Below, in pieces: positions 18,502 through 27,368 of a stretch of 64,000 nucleotides of DNA (position 1 is the stretch's first letter; the number at the start of each line of letters is the position of its first letter). Position numbers and translations under genes: made by a program. The notes beneath the pieces were generated by a model. That model was not told the origin of the DNA, ran no database searches, and saw only the letters and a program-made list of their open reading frames with translations. The stretch comes from Mycolicibacterium poriferae (GTDB taxonomy: Bacteria > Actinomycetota > Actinomycetes > Mycobacteriales > Mycobacteriaceae), in the NCBI RefSeq assembly GCF_010728325.1, contig NZ_AP022570.1:1922001-1986000 (forward strand), read 5' to 3'.

Positions 18502-19271
18502 TGGACCGCGCGTCCTTCGACCGGTTGTTCGACATGGCCGGCCGGACCGTCGTCGTGACCGGCGGCACCCGCGGGATCGGGTTGGCGCTTGCTGAGGGAT
18601 ATGTGCTCGCTGGAGCGCAGGTCGTCGTGGCCAGCCGCAAGCCTGACGCATGCGAACAGGCTGCGGCGCACCTGCGCGGAATGGGTGGCGCGGCGATCGG
18701 CGTGCCGACCCATCTCGGTGAGGTCGACGACCTGGCCGCGCTGGTCGAGCGCACCGTCGCCGAGTTCGGCGGTCTCGATGTACTGGTCAACAACGCCGCC
18801 AATCCGTTGGCGCAGCCGCTGGGACAGATCACGGTCGACGCGCTGACCAAGTCGTTCGACGTGAATCTGCGCGGTCCGGTGATGTTGGTGCAGGAAGCGC
18901 TCCCGCATCTGAGGAACAGCGCGCACGCCGCGGTGCTGAACATGGTGTCGATCGGCGGGTTCATCTTCGCGCCGGCGCTGTCGATCTACGCGTCGATGAA
19001 GTCCGCACTGATGTCGTTCACCCGCTCGATGGCCGCCGAGTTCGCCGGTGACGGGATCCGGGTGAACGCGTTGGCGCCCGGTCCGGTGGACACCGACATG
19101 ATGCGGAAAAATCCGCAGGAGGTCATCGACGGGATGGTCTCCGGGACGTTGATGAGGCGGCTGGCCTCGGCTGACGAAATGGTCGGCGCCGCAATGCTGT
19201 TGACCTCCGACGCCGGGAGCTACATGACCGGTCAGGTCATCATGGTCGACGGCGGCGGCACCCCGCGCTAG
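18501..19271 (+). CDS. Short-chain dehydrogenase/reductase (SDR)
   Basis: 256 aa from GTG at 18501, which shares a base with the previous stop codon. The cofactor motif TGGTRGIGLALAEGY is near residue 18, then NNAA near residue 95. The active site is S in NMVSIGG with YASMK (IYASMKSALMSF, near residue 160). The C-terminal MTGQVIMVDGGG is typical of FabG-like classical SDRs. The substrate is not predictable. The polyproline gene before it is an unusual operon partner. Confidence 0.88.
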   Translation: MDRASFDRLFDMAGRTVVVTGGTRGIGLALAEGYVLAGAQVVVASRKPDACEQAAAHLRGMGGAAIGVPTHLGEVDDLAALVERTVAEFGGLDVLVNNAANPLAQPLGQITVDALTKSFDVNLRGPVMLVQEALPHLRNSAHAAVLNMVSIGGFIFAPALSIYASMKSALMSFTRSMAAEFAGDGIRVNALAPGPVDTDMMRKNPQEVIDGMVSGTLMRRLASADEMVGAAMLLTSDAGSYMTGQVIMVDGGGTPR

Positions 19272-19296
19272 CGCCTGGCGGTGCCAGCGCCGTTGC

Positions 19297-19357
19297 CGCG
19301 AGGGTGCACGCACGGTAGCTCCCGAGCGCTCGGAACTACCGGGTGTGCACCTTCGCG
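19297..19357. terminator. Bidirectional hairpin between convergent genes
   Basis: A long interrupted stem runs CGCG-AGGGTGCAC...GGTAG...GAGC / GCTC...CTACC...GTGCACCTT-CGCG over 61 bases. It lies between the SDR stop and the crotonase stop, so it suits termination from both sides. Confidence 0.65.
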
Positions 19358-19378
19358 AGGCACCATGGGCGACGCACC

Positions 19379-20164
19379 TCAGCGCTTGAGCACCTTCGAC
19401 GCGGCGTCCCGCATCTCGCCACTGGTCGAGGCGAGGATCTGGCTGCGGTTCTCCAGATGCAGCGCCGCCTCCAAGCTGGACGCCTCCAGGTTCGCCCACA
19501 TCACCTGCTTGGTCGATTCGACACCGAATTTGCCGTAACCACAGAGTGTCTCGGCGACGGCCAGCGCCTCGTCGAGCGGAGAGTCGACGAGGCGCGACAC
19601 CAGACCCAGCCGCAGCGCCTCGTCGGCGTCGACGGCCCGGGCGGTCAGGATCAGATCGAAGGCCGGCCCGGCGCCGATCAACCGCGGCAGCGTGTAGCTG
19701 ACGCCGATGTCACAGCCGCCGAGGCCGAGTTTGATGAACTGGGTGCAGAGTCGGGCCGCCGGGCCCGCTACCCGCAGGTCGCAGGCCAGCGCGATGCCGA
19801 GTCCGCCACCGTAGGCGACGCCGTTGACGGCTGCGATCACCGGCTGGCGCAACCGGTGGATCTTGGCGGTGAGGTGGGCGATGCGTTCCTGCCAGCGCAT
19901 CCCCGAACGGGGGAACTCGGTGCCGCCGCCGGCCTCGGCGGGGTTGGGAGCGCCCAGGTCCAGGCCGGAACAGAAGCCTCGGCCGGCGCCGGTCAGCACG
20001 ACGACGCGGCAGGTGTTGTCCGCGGCGAGGGCGTCGAGTGCCTCGTGCAGCTGTTCGACCAGCTCATAAGACAGCGCGTTGAGCTTCTCGGGCCGGTCGA
20101 GGGTCAGGACGGTGATCTCGGGTCGGGGATGGCTGGTCTGCAGGACGGGCGGCATGGCCGTCAC
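19379..20164 (-). CDS. Enoyl-CoA hydratase/isomerase (crotonase) family protein
   Basis: 261 aa. The first oxyanion-hole segment is GAGRGFCSGLDLGAP (residues about 60-74). The second is VNGVAYGGGLGIALACDL, near residues 115-132. The family acts on acyl-CoA esters, usually hydration or isomerisation in beta-oxidation. Of the two glutamates of true hydratases only partial equivalents are visible, so the reaction is open. It lies 1 base after the stop of a TetR gene on the same strand. Together with the desaturase pair across the divergent promoter this suggests acyl-chain metabolism. Confidence 0.87.
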   Translation of the reverse strand: MTAMPPVLQTSHPRPEITVLTLDRPEKLNALSYELVEQLHEALDALAADNTCRVVVLTGAGRGFCSGLDLGAPNPAEAGGGTEFPRSGMRWQERIAHLTAKIHRLRQPVIAAVNGVAYGGGLGIALACDLRVAGPAARLCTQFIKLGLGGCDIGVSYTLPRLIGAGPAFDLILTARAVDADEALRLGLVSRLVDSPLDEALAVAETLCGYGKFGVESTKQVMWANLEASSLEAALHLENRSQILASTSGEMRDAASKVLKR

Positions 20165-20165
20165 G

Positions 20166-20855
20166 TTAACTGCTGCGCCACCCCGCCACGCCGATCGTGA
20201 TCATCCGCAGCTGTTTGACCGCGACGCGCTTGATCTCGGCGATCGCCGCGGGGTCGGTGGTTTCCTCGAGCGACTCGGCGATGACGATCATGGCGTTGAC
20301 GAACACGCTGGCCAGGATGTTGAGGTCTTCGCTGCTCCAGGACTGCAGGCCGGGGAAGCGCGCAAGGTCGATGGCCAGCTCGGAGGTGATCAGGCGGATC
20401 TCGGTGCGAATGGCGTAGCGCAGTACCGTCACGCCGCTGGATCGTTCCCGGCCGATGAACCGCCAGTGTTCGCGGCGTTGCTGTACGCCGTCGATGAGGA
20501 TGTCGACCGAGGACTCGATGACGCGGGTCGGGTCCAGTTTGCCCGCGCGGGCGCCGCGCAGCATGTCCCGCAGGCTGCGGAAGGACTCGTCGATCAGCAC
20601 CAGGCCGAGGGCTTCCATCGACTCGAAGTGGCGGTAGAACGCGGCCGGGGAGATGCCCGCCTCGCGGGTCACCTCGCGCAGGCTCAGGCCGCTGAAGCTG
20701 TGTTCGGCGAGTAGGTGCAGTGCCGCTGAGACGATCGCCCGGCGGGTGGCCTCTTTGCGCTCTTCGCGGCTGAGCTGGTCGTGTGCCCGGTCGCGGCTTC
20801 TGTCGTGCCGCCGTGACGACGACCGAGATCGTGACTCGGGCGTACGACTGTTCAC
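20166..20855 (-). CDS. TetR-family regulator, probable acyl-CoA-type sensor next to the desaturase operon
   Basis: 229 aa. The N-terminus is very basic and Ser/Arg-rich (RSRSSSRRHDRSRDR), then the helix-turn-helix LSREERKEATRRAIVSAALHL to SPAAFYRHFESMEALG (residues about 28-75). The ligand domain follows. The layout resembles the FabR/MadR group that controls mycobacterial acyl desaturases, but that assignment is by resemblance only. It diverges from the reductase-desaturase genes. A near-perfect 20-bp palindrome in the gap is a good operator. The GTG start at 20855 lies in TTCAC-TGT-GTGAA, a second small palindrome. Confidence 0.82.
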   Translation of the reverse strand: MNSRTPESRSRSSSRRHDRSRDRAHDQLSREERKEATRRAIVSAALHLLAEHSFSGLSLREVTREAGISPAAFYRHFESMEALGLVLIDESFRSLRDMLRGARAGKLDPTRVIESSVDILIDGVQQRREHWRFIGRERSSGVTVLRYAIRTEIRLITSELAIDLARFPGLQSWSSEDLNILASVFVNAMIVIAESLEETTDPAAIAEIKRVAVKQLRMITIGVAGWRSS

Positions 20856-20914
20856 TGTGTGAAACCTACCACAACCTGCTCCTTCCTCTTGACCGTGTCA
20901 GCCTATGTGGCCGA

Positions 20915-20934
20915 CAGTGAACATATGTTTACTG
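20915..20934. promoter_or_regulatory. 20-bp palindrome, probable TetR operator overlapping the reductase start
   Basis: CAGTGAACATATGTTTACTG is symmetric at 9 of 10 base pairs. Its centre is the ATG used as start codon of the reductase (20925). A further palindrome, TTCAC-TGT-GTGAA, lies at 20851-20863 on the regulator's start codon. The two sites could let one TetR protein repress both directions. Confidence 0.7.
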
Positions 20935-22001
20935 AAACCTTGACCAAGCGGGTGCGGCGCTCCTCGCTGCTGGACCTGCTCACCGGTCCGCACGGAGTGG
21001 ACCGCTACACCGAGTTGGTCGACCCGACCTGGACACGGGGCGAGGGCCGTGCCCGGGTCGTCGGGGTGCGGCGCAACACGCCGCGCAGCGTCACGCTGAC
21101 GCTGGACCCCAACCGCGCCTTCCGGGCGGGCATGCCCGGGTTCCGGGCCGGCCAGCACGTCAACGTCACCGTCGAGGTCGACGGACGCCGACGTACCCGG
21201 CCGTACTCGATCGCCAGCGGCGAGGGCGACCGCTACCTGGAGCTGACGATCGGACGGCACGACGGCGGTGTGGTCTCGCCCTACCTGGTCGCGCATGCCC
21301 GTCGCGGCCTGGTGGTCGGTCTGGATTCGGTGGGTGGCGAGTTCACCCTTCCCGAGACCCTGACCGAACCCGTGCTGCTGGTGTCCGGCGGCACCGGCAT
21401 CACCCCGGTGATGTCGATGCTGCGCACCCTGCGCGCGCGCCGTCACCGCGGCCGCGTGGTGTTCGTGCACTACGCCCGGTCGGCGGAGGAGGCGTGCTAC
21501 CGCGACGAGCTCGCCCTGACCGCGGCCGAGATGCCCAATGTGACCGTGCTGCACGGCTACACGCGCGAGCCCGCGGCCTCGGATCTGGTCGGGAGCTTCG
21601 GTTCCGACCACGTCGTCGCCGCAGACATCCAGCCCGGACACGTCTACGTGTGTGGGCCCCCCGCCCTCGTCGACGCGGTGCGCGAGCAGTTCCCGAACGC
21701 GCAGTCGGAGAGCTTCGTGCCGCCGGTCCTCGCTCCGCAGCAGGCCTCCGGTGGCCGGATCCGGTTCAGCGACAGCGAGATCGAGATCGACGACGACGGC
21801 ACTCCACTGCTCGGTCAGGCCGAGGCCGCCGGCCTGACCCCGGAAAGCGGCTGCCGCATGGGCATCTGCTTTTCCTGCACCCGCCGCAAGAACAGCGGCG
21901 CTGTGCGCAACGTGATCACCGGCGCGGTGTCCTCGACCGACGAGGAGGACGTGCAGATCTGTGTGTCCGCGCCCGTCGGCGACGTCGACATCGCCCTGTA
22001 A
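20925..22001 (+). CDS. Ferredoxin-NADP(H) reductase-like electron-transfer protein (Rv3230c-like)
   Basis: 358 aa from the ATG at 20925. A GTG start at 20859 would put it 3 bases from the divergent TetR start, so it is less likely. The FAD domain has RPYSIAS near residues 82-88, and the NAD(P) domain has LVSGGTGITPVMSML and the CGPP motif. A plant-type 2Fe-2S domain is at the C-terminus (SGCRMGICFSCTRR ... VQICVSAP; C-x4-C-x2-C and a distant Cys). In M. tuberculosis, Rv3230c supplies electrons to DesA3. The desaturase gene follows after 30 bases, so they form an operon. No ribosome site is visible, so a leaderless mRNA is possible. Confidence 0.9.
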   Translation: MFTETLTKRVRRSSLLDLLTGPHGVDRYTELVDPTWTRGEGRARVVGVRRNTPRSVTLTLDPNRAFRAGMPGFRAGQHVNVTVEVDGRRRTRPYSIASGEGDRYLELTIGRHDGGVVSPYLVAHARRGLVVGLDSVGGEFTLPETLTEPVLLVSGGTGITPVMSMLRTLRARRHRGRVVFVHYARSAEEACYRDELALTAAEMPNVTVLHGYTREPAASDLVGSFGSDHVVAADIQPGHVYVCGPPALVDAVREQFPNAQSESFVPPVLAPQQASGGRIRFSDSEIEIDDDGTPLLGQAEAAGLTPESGCRMGICFSCTRRKNSGAVRNVITGAVSSTDEEDVQICVSAPVGDVDIAL

Positions 22002-22031
22002 AGACATCGCTCTGTAGAAGCCCAAGGAGAC

Positions 22032-23201
22032 ATGATGACTGACACCTTGACCACCACTGACGAGACCCCCACTGACGACACTCCCACCGTCGAGACCGCC
22101 ACGACGCAGCCCGGCCCGGCCCAGACGATCTCCAAGACCGTCGCGGGGAAGACCGTCACGCTGACCCCCGAGCAGGCCGAGGCGTTCGGCCGTGAGCTCG
22201 ACGAGCTCAAAGAACGCGTCATCGCCGACCTGGGTGAGCGCGACGCCACTTACATCCGGCGAATGATCAAGGCGCAGCGCACCCTCGAGGTCGGCGGTCG
22301 CGCGCTGCTGTTCGGCGGGATCTTCCCGCCGTTCTGGCTGGCCGGCACCGCGATGCTGGGGCTGAGCAAGATCATCGACAACATGGAGATCGGCCACAAC
22401 GTCATGCACGGCCAGTACGACTGGATGGGTGACCCGGCGTTGTCCAGCCGCGGATTCGAATGGGACACCGCGTGCCCGGCCGACCAGTGGCGGCACTCGC
22501 ACAACTACATGCACCACACCTACACCAACATCGTGGGACTGGACCGCGACGTGGGCTACGGCATCCTGCGGATGAGCTCCGACCAGAAGTGGAAGCCGTA
22601 CTACCTCGGCAACCCGGTGTACGCGTTCCTGCTGATGGTGCTGTTCCAGTACGGCGTGGCGCTGCACGAGATGGAGAGCGAGAAGATCGCCTCCGGTGAG
22701 ATCTCCATCAAGGACAAGCGTGAGATCCTCGAGGGCATCTGGGCCAAGACCAAACGCCAGACGCTCAAGGACTACGTCGCGTTCCCGCTGCTGGCCGGGC
22801 CTTTCGCGCCGTGGGTGTTCACCGGCAACCTGACGGCGAACCTGATCCGCAACGTGTGGTCCTACATGATCATCTTCTGCGGGCACTTCCCCGAGGATGT
22901 GCAGGAGTTCACGATCGAGGAGACGAAAGCCGAATCCCGCGGCCAGTGGTATTTCCGGCAGATCCTCGGCTCGGCGAACCTGACCGGGGGCAAGCTGTTC
23001 CACATCTTGAGCGGCAACCTGTCGTTCCAGATCGAGCACCACCTGTTTCCCGACATCCCCGCACACCGGCACGCCGAGATCTCCGAGAGTGTGCGCGAGA
23101 TCTGTGGTCGCTACGGCATCCCGTACAACACCGGGCCGCTGCCGCGGCAGTTCGCCACCGTGGTCCGCAAGATCGTCAGGCTCGCGCTGCCCTGGACGTA
23201 G
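22032..23201 (+). CDS. desA3: Membrane fatty-acyl desaturase (DesA3-type stearoyl-CoA 9-desaturase)
   Basis: 389 aa; ATG at 22032 or 22035 after AAGGAG. The three histidine boxes of integral-membrane desaturases are complete: HNVMH (residues about 121-125), HSHNYMHH (near 156-163) and IEHHLFPDIPAH (near 336-347). They bind the di-iron centre. A Thr/Pro-rich N-terminal tail of about 30 residues precedes the fold. Hydrophobic stretches such as FPPFWLAGTAMLGL and VYAFLLMVLFQYG span the membrane. The enzyme makes oleoyl-type from stearoyl-CoA using electrons from the reductase just upstream. The symbol is by similarity to Rv3229c. Confidence 0.9.
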   Translation: MMTDTLTTTDETPTDDTPTVETATTQPGPAQTISKTVAGKTVTLTPEQAEAFGRELDELKERVIADLGERDATYIRRMIKAQRTLEVGGRALLFGGIFPPFWLAGTAMLGLSKIIDNMEIGHNVMHGQYDWMGDPALSSRGFEWDTACPADQWRHSHNYMHHTYTNIVGLDRDVGYGILRMSSDQKWKPYYLGNPVYAFLLMVLFQYGVALHEMESEKIASGEISIKDKREILEGIWAKTKRQTLKDYVAFPLLAGPFAPWVFTGNLTANLIRNVWSYMIIFCGHFPEDVQEFTIEETKAESRGQWYFRQILGSANLTGGKLFHILSGNLSFQIEHHLFPDIPAHRHAEISESVREICGRYGIPYNTGPLPRQFATVVRKIVRLALPWT

Positions 23202-23212
23202 ACCTTGTGTAG

Positions 23213-23251
23213 GGGCCCGGCCCGTGGTGTGGTGTGCCGTGGGTCGGGCCC
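23213..23251 (+). terminator. Hairpin terminator after desA3
   Basis: GGGCCCG (23213-23219) pairs with CGGGCCC (23245-23251) around a GT-rich loop. It starts 11 bases after the stop codon. Confidence 0.55.
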
Positions 23252-23269
23252 AACGGTGAGGAGTGGTTC

Positions 23270-23701
23270 ATGCGCGCGGCGATGGCTGGAGCGACAATGT
23301 CGGTGATGGCGGTCGGTGTCCTGGGTGGCGTGGGTGCCGCGTGGGCGCAGCCGGCGGCTCCGAATGCCGGTGAGTTGACCGCCGACCTGCGGCAGGTCCT
23401 CGACACCGGAGCGCCGTCCGACGCACGGGCGGCCAAGCTGGCCGGTGGGCAGGCGGCGGTACCGACCGCGGACAACATCGCCAACCGGTTGAACACCTAC
23501 GGCGGGATGGTGTCGTGGGAGGTGCAGAATCCGGTGCTCAACGGCGACCGGGTCGACGCGCAGCTGGCGGTCAGCATCCCGATCTTCGGCACCAAGACTC
23601 ACAACATCTACTGGGTCGACCAGGATGGGCAGTGGAAGCTGTCGAACCCGTCGGCCTGTGTCATCGCCCACGACGTCGCCGGAGTCGACTGCACGGTCTG
23701 A
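23270..23701 (+). CDS. Secreted Mtb12/CFP-2-like low-molecular-weight antigen
   Basis: 143 aa from ATG 23270, with GAGGAG six bases before it. The signal peptide is MRAAMAGATMSVMAVGVLGG, ending AWA-QP. The mature part (ELTADLRQVLDTGAPSDARA, then VSIPIFGTKTHNIYWVDQDG and WKLSNPSAC) follows the Mtb12 family, with a helix pair followed by a curved sheet like NTF2-fold proteins. Two cysteines near the C-terminus (C132, C141) could form a disulfide. The M. tuberculosis relative is an abundant secreted T-cell antigen of unknown function. Confidence 0.8.
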   Translation: MRAAMAGATMSVMAVGVLGGVGAAWAQPAAPNAGELTADLRQVLDTGAPSDARAAKLAGGQAAVPTADNIANRLNTYGGMVSWEVQNPVLNGDRVDAQLAVSIPIFGTKTHNIYWVDQDGQWKLSNPSACVIAHDVAGVDCTV

Positions 23702-23831
23702 CCCCGCGCTCGGATCGTGAGTGGGAACACCGATCCGAGGTGTGCGGTTTCGGGTGCCGCGAGCGTCCCTCTCAGAGCACGATTGAATCGTCGCCGTGTC
23801 GACGCGATCATGGGTTGCCTGAGGAGGTGCA

Positions 23832-25406
23832 GTGATGACGAACGCCACGAGCGACGCTGCGCTGGTCGTGCCAGGACGCACGTGCTGGCAGACCGCGCGG
23901 GCCGATCGGTTCGCGACGATCGTCGACGGTGCCGACTACCTGGCGCATGTCAAGGCCGCCATGCTGCGCGCCAAGCGCCGGATCATGTTGATCGGCTGGG
24001 ACCTGGACTATCGGACCGCCTTCGAACCCGGGCATCCGACGCAGCTGGGCCCCAACACGCTCGGCCCTTTCCTGCACTGGTTGCTGTTCCGGGAGCCCGG
24101 CGTGCACGTGTATCTGCTGAAGTCCAACCTGCGGCTGCTGCCGGCGTTGGACGGGTTCTGGTTCGGCGTCACCCCGGTGGCGCTGGTCAACCAGGTCACC
24201 TCGCGGCGCATCCATTTCGCGGTGGACGGCGCGCGCCCCACCGGGGCGGTGCACCACCAGAAGATCGTGGTGGTCGACGACGACGTCGCGTTCTGCGGGG
24301 GCATCGACCTGACCGTCGGTCGGTGGGACACCCGCGACCACGCGCCCGGCGATCAGCGCCGCACGACGTCGGGGGAGCCCTACGGGCCCCGCCACGAGGT
24401 GGCCACCGCCGTCGACGGCGCCGCGGCCCGCGTTCTCGCCGAACAGGCGCGGCAACGGTGGCAGACCGCGACCGGCAAGTCGCTGCCCGCGCTCGCGGCC
24501 GCGGGGTCGATGTGGCCGAACCGGTTGACGCCGGCCCTGCGCGATGTGGAGGTGGGCGTGGCCCGCACCATGCCCGCCCTCCCGGGCCGGCCCGAGGTGC
24601 GTGAGGTGGAAGCGCTGAATCTGGCGGCCATCGCCGCCGCGCGCCAGGTGATCTATCTGGAGAACCAGTACCTTGCCGCGCGCAGCCTCGCCGAGGCGCT
24701 CGCCGAGCGGCTGCGCGAACCCGACGGGCCCGAGGTGGTGATCGTGCTGCCCCGTAGCTCGGAGAGCCGCCTTGAACAGGAGTCGATGGACAGTGCCCGG
24801 GAGCGCATGCTGCGGCTGCTGTGGGACGCCGACGTGCATCAGCGGCTGGGCGTGTACTGGCCGGTGGTCAAAGGTGGCGAATCGGTGTACGTGCACTCGA
24901 AGGTGCTGGTCGTCGACGACCGGCTGCTGCGGATCGGCTCGTCGAATCTGAACAACCGGTCGCTGGGCTTCGACAGCGAATGCGATGTCGTGATCGAGGC
25001 GCCGACCGAGGGCGGCGACGACATCCGCGACCACATCGTGGGTGTGCGTGACGATCTGGTGGCCGAGCACCTCGGTGTATCCCCGCTGCGGTTCAGTTCC
25101 GAAGTCCGCGAACGCGGTTCATTTCTGGGGTCGGTCAACGCCCTGCGCGGTACGGGGCGGTCGCTGCGCACCTTCACCGAGTTCATGGTCGCCGCTGATG
25201 CGTCACCCTTCGCGGAGAACGACCTGATGGACCCCGACACCGTGCCGTCCTCGATCGCCGATAGCGTGCAGAATCTGGCGGTCCGGGTCATCACCTGGCC
25301 CTTGGCCAACGGCGCACCCCAGCTGTGGTCGATCGTGCGGGACTTTACCGGCGGTGGTGATCCAGGGCCGGAGTACTCGGTCGACGTGGCCGCCGACGCC
25401 GGCTGA
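23832..25406 (+). CDS. Phospholipase D-superfamily protein (cardiolipin synthase-like)
   Basis: 524 aa; GTG 23832 or ATG 23835, behind GAGGAGG. Two HKD motifs are complete: HHQKIVVVDDDVAFCGGID (residues about 140-158) and HSKVLVVDDRLLRIGSSNLN (near 356-375). The protein should be an active PLD-type phosphodiesterase or transphosphatidylase. No membrane segment or signal peptide is seen, so it is likely cytosolic or peripheral. The C-terminus PEYSVDVAADAG is the first unit of a repeat that continues, out of frame, beyond the stop (25407-25482). The protein therefore looks recently shortened. Confidence 0.87.
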   Translation: MMTNATSDAALVVPGRTCWQTARADRFATIVDGADYLAHVKAAMLRAKRRIMLIGWDLDYRTAFEPGHPTQLGPNTLGPFLHWLLFREPGVHVYLLKSNLRLLPALDGFWFGVTPVALVNQVTSRRIHFAVDGARPTGAVHHQKIVVVDDDVAFCGGIDLTVGRWDTRDHAPGDQRRTTSGEPYGPRHEVATAVDGAAARVLAEQARQRWQTATGKSLPALAAAGSMWPNRLTPALRDVEVGVARTMPALPGRPEVREVEALNLAAIAAARQVIYLENQYLAARSLAEALAERLREPDGPEVVIVLPRSSESRLEQESMDSARERMLRLLWDADVHQRLGVYWPVVKGGESVYVHSKVLVVDDRLLRIGSSNLNNRSLGFDSECDVVIEAPTEGGDDIRDHIVGVRDDLVAEHLGVSPLRFSSEVRERGSFLGSVNALRGTGRSLRTFTEFMVAADASPFAENDLMDPDTVPSSIADSVQNLAVRVITWPLANGAPQLWSIVRDFTGGGDPGPEYSVDVAADAG

Positions 25407-25482
25407 GCCGGAGTACTCGGAGGACGTGGCCGCCGACGCAGAGCCGGAGTACTCGGAGGACGTCGCCGCCGACGCCGGGTGA
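25367..25482 (+). repeat. Three tandem repeats at the phospholipase D 3' end, two after the stop
   Basis: Units start at 25367, 25407 and 25443 (GCCGGAGTACTCGG in each). Periods are 40 and then 36. The first unit has 4 extra bases that bring in the stop codon at 25404. In the frame one base later the two following units encode EPEYSEDVAADA twice and end at a TGA at 25480-25482. Confidence 0.8.
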
Positions 25483-25497
25483 GTCAGTCTCGAACGA

Positions 25498-26892
25498 CTA
25501 TGCGTCGCCGTCGCTGGAGGTGTCGTCGGCCGAATCGTCGTCCCGGTCGTTCTCCTTTGCCTCAGCCGTCGCCTCTTTCGTCGCCTTGTGGCCGGTGACG
25601 CCGGGGCTCACGCTGGTGCGATCCAGCCGTTCGTCGTCGGTGGTCGAGCCGGGGTCGGTTTCCCGCGTGGGTAGGGTCGGCGACTTCGTGGAATCGTCAG
25701 CTGTCGCCACCGAGTCGTCGAGGTCGATCTCGATGTCGTCGTCGGTGGCCGCCTCGGGGCTGGCGCCCTCTGCGGGCAGGGTCGTGGCGTCGTCGGGCGT
25801 CGTCGCCGTGTAGTCGAGGTCGTCGGCGCCAAGATCAACATTGCCCAAGTCAACAGTGCCCACGTCGACAGTGCCCACGTCGACAGTGCCGAGCTCGTCC
25901 GCGGCGGTCTCGTCCGGCCTGGAGAACGGTAGGGGAGCGGCCGGCGAGTTGTCGGAGGATTGCGACGGCGGTGCGGCGATGCCAGTGGCAGCCGAATCTT
26001 CGTGGTCGACGTCTGACGGTCCGGGTGTCGTGTCGACTGACCGTTCGGCCCGGGCGGACGTCAAGGACAACGCAGACGTGTCGGCGGCTTCTTCCGGCGC
26101 CGTCGGCAGGTAGGACCGATCGTAGGCCCGCTCCACGATTTCTTTCAGCGGCCCGTTGAGTGCGTCCGCCAAGCCCTTGAGCCCTAGATTTCGCAGTGGC
26201 TCGAGCAGCGGAAGGTTCTCGGTCGGCACGAACACGTAGGTGGTGTTGCCCTCTTTCCACACGATATTGGCGGGGTCGTACATGTCCACGCCTTCGTAGT
26301 CGGTGTGAATGACGGTGAACGCAGCCAAGGAATTCAGTAGGGCAATGAGATTGGTCGGATCGTCGGGGAAGTCGGAAGCCGGGTCGTACTGGCGGGATAC
26401 GTCGATCACCTGGTACTGGGTTTGCGGCATCGCCTTCTTGTCTGAGCCGCCGTATGCGCGAGTGGGATTGCCGATCAGGACGAACGACAGCTCGTCCGGC
26501 GACGGAGCGTCGGAATCACCTGCGTGCTGCTCCATCCACTTCGCGACCGATCGGGCCCCCTCGCTGTAGGAGAACACGACCTTGGTGCCCGGCGTGGTGT
26601 CGATGGTGGTTTCGATGGTCGTGATTCCGTTGGGATCCCAGAGGAACTGACGGATCTGGACGCAGTTGTTGGGTGCTTGGCACAGCGTTCCTTGGAGCTC
26701 GTCCTCCATGGAGCCTTCCCACGGAAAGACGGTCAGTACGGTCGCGGGACTCGGCACCGAAGGTACCTCCGCGGCGGCGGCGGCTGCTGCGGCGGTCGGT
26801 GCAGGTAGCAGCGGCAGGACAGCAGCGCCCAAAGCAAACTTCACCGCAGCTTTCCTGAACGTCGAGCGCGAGCGATGAGCACGCGATCTCAC
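25498..26892 (-). CDS. Secreted PE-PPE-domain (alpha/beta hydrolase) protein with acidic repetitive tail
   Basis: 464 aa from GTG 26892; an ATG at 27009 in the same frame (39 codons longer) is an alternative. After a basic n-region, the signal FALGAAVLPLLPAPTAAAAA leads into a PE-PPE (PF08237-type) domain. The nucleophile elbow is VFSYSEGARSVAKWM, near residue 103. An acidic region TDYEGVDMYDP and the family ending PTENLPLLEPLRNLGL follow. Such domains act as secreted esterases or lipases. Residues about 270-464 are Asp/Ser/Thr/Pro-rich and contain GTVD[VL] repeats near 340, and are probably disordered. No PE or PPE leader precedes the domain. The tail converges on the PLD gene. Confidence 0.82.
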   Translation of the reverse strand: MRSRAHRSRSTFRKAAVKFALGAAVLPLLPAPTAAAAAAAAEVPSVPSPATVLTVFPWEGSMEDELQGTLCQAPNNCVQIRQFLWDPNGITTIETTIDTTPGTKVVFSYSEGARSVAKWMEQHAGDSDAPSPDELSFVLIGNPTRAYGGSDKKAMPQTQYQVIDVSRQYDPASDFPDDPTNLIALLNSLAAFTVIHTDYEGVDMYDPANIVWKEGNTTYVFVPTENLPLLEPLRNLGLKGLADALNGPLKEIVERAYDRSYLPTAPEEAADTSALSLTSARAERSVDTTPGPSDVDHEDSAATGIAAPPSQSSDNSPAAPLPFSRPDETAADELGTVDVGTVDVGTVDLGNVDLGADDLDYTATTPDDATTLPAEGASPEAATDDDIEIDLDDSVATADDSTKSPTLPTRETDPGSTTDDERLDRTSVSPGVTGHKATKEATAEAKENDRDDDSADDTSSDGDA

Positions 26893-27368
26893 CGTGATCG
26901 CGCCTCCGGTCCGCGGCAATCGACGGTCGTCGAGTTTGTGCGTGTCACTCGTGGTCAGGTGCCGATGCCGGCCCGACGGCCGATGAGACCGTATTCTCCG
27001 ACAAGCCATTGTGAATCCCCCCAGATCGCATGAATGTGCCGCCCCCCGACGGAACCGGGCGATGCCGGCTTTGGTAAGCCGCGTGCCCGTTAGTGCAGTA
27101 TGCCCCATCTTCGGTGATAACTGAAGGTGCCGCATCCCGTCGCCGATCCGTGGCGTGTGATTTGGGCAAATCGTGTTGTGCGCCGACATGAAGGCCCCGG
27201 GGCGCCCGGAAGTCGCCCATCCACGGCAGGTTCTCGTGTTGTGCGTGGACAACGCGTCGGACATCTGCCGGCTCTCGAACCGGGGCTTGACTGAGCGTCT
27301 CGAGGAGCTGAACGAGGGCGCCGGCGGGGGGTGCAACGGTTGATGGGTTCACGGCGTCGCAGTTTCGC
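26893..27368. other. 476-base region without a supported gene
   Basis: It holds the upstream region of the PE-PPE-domain gene, including an in-frame ATG at 27009 with GGGGGGAT upstream that may be its true start. The plus strand has a 51-codon frame at 27188-27343 with no ribosome site, listed as rejected. Nothing else was recognised. Confidence 0.4.

Noticed and set aside
20898..23072. Minus-strand 724-codon open frame opposite the reductase/desaturase pair
   Set aside because: Shadow of two well-supported genes in the other direction; the translation has low-complexity composition.
27188..27343. Plus-strand 51-codon frame upstream of nei
   Set aside because: No ribosome site, no recognisable motif and no neighbouring partner; a chance frame is as likely.
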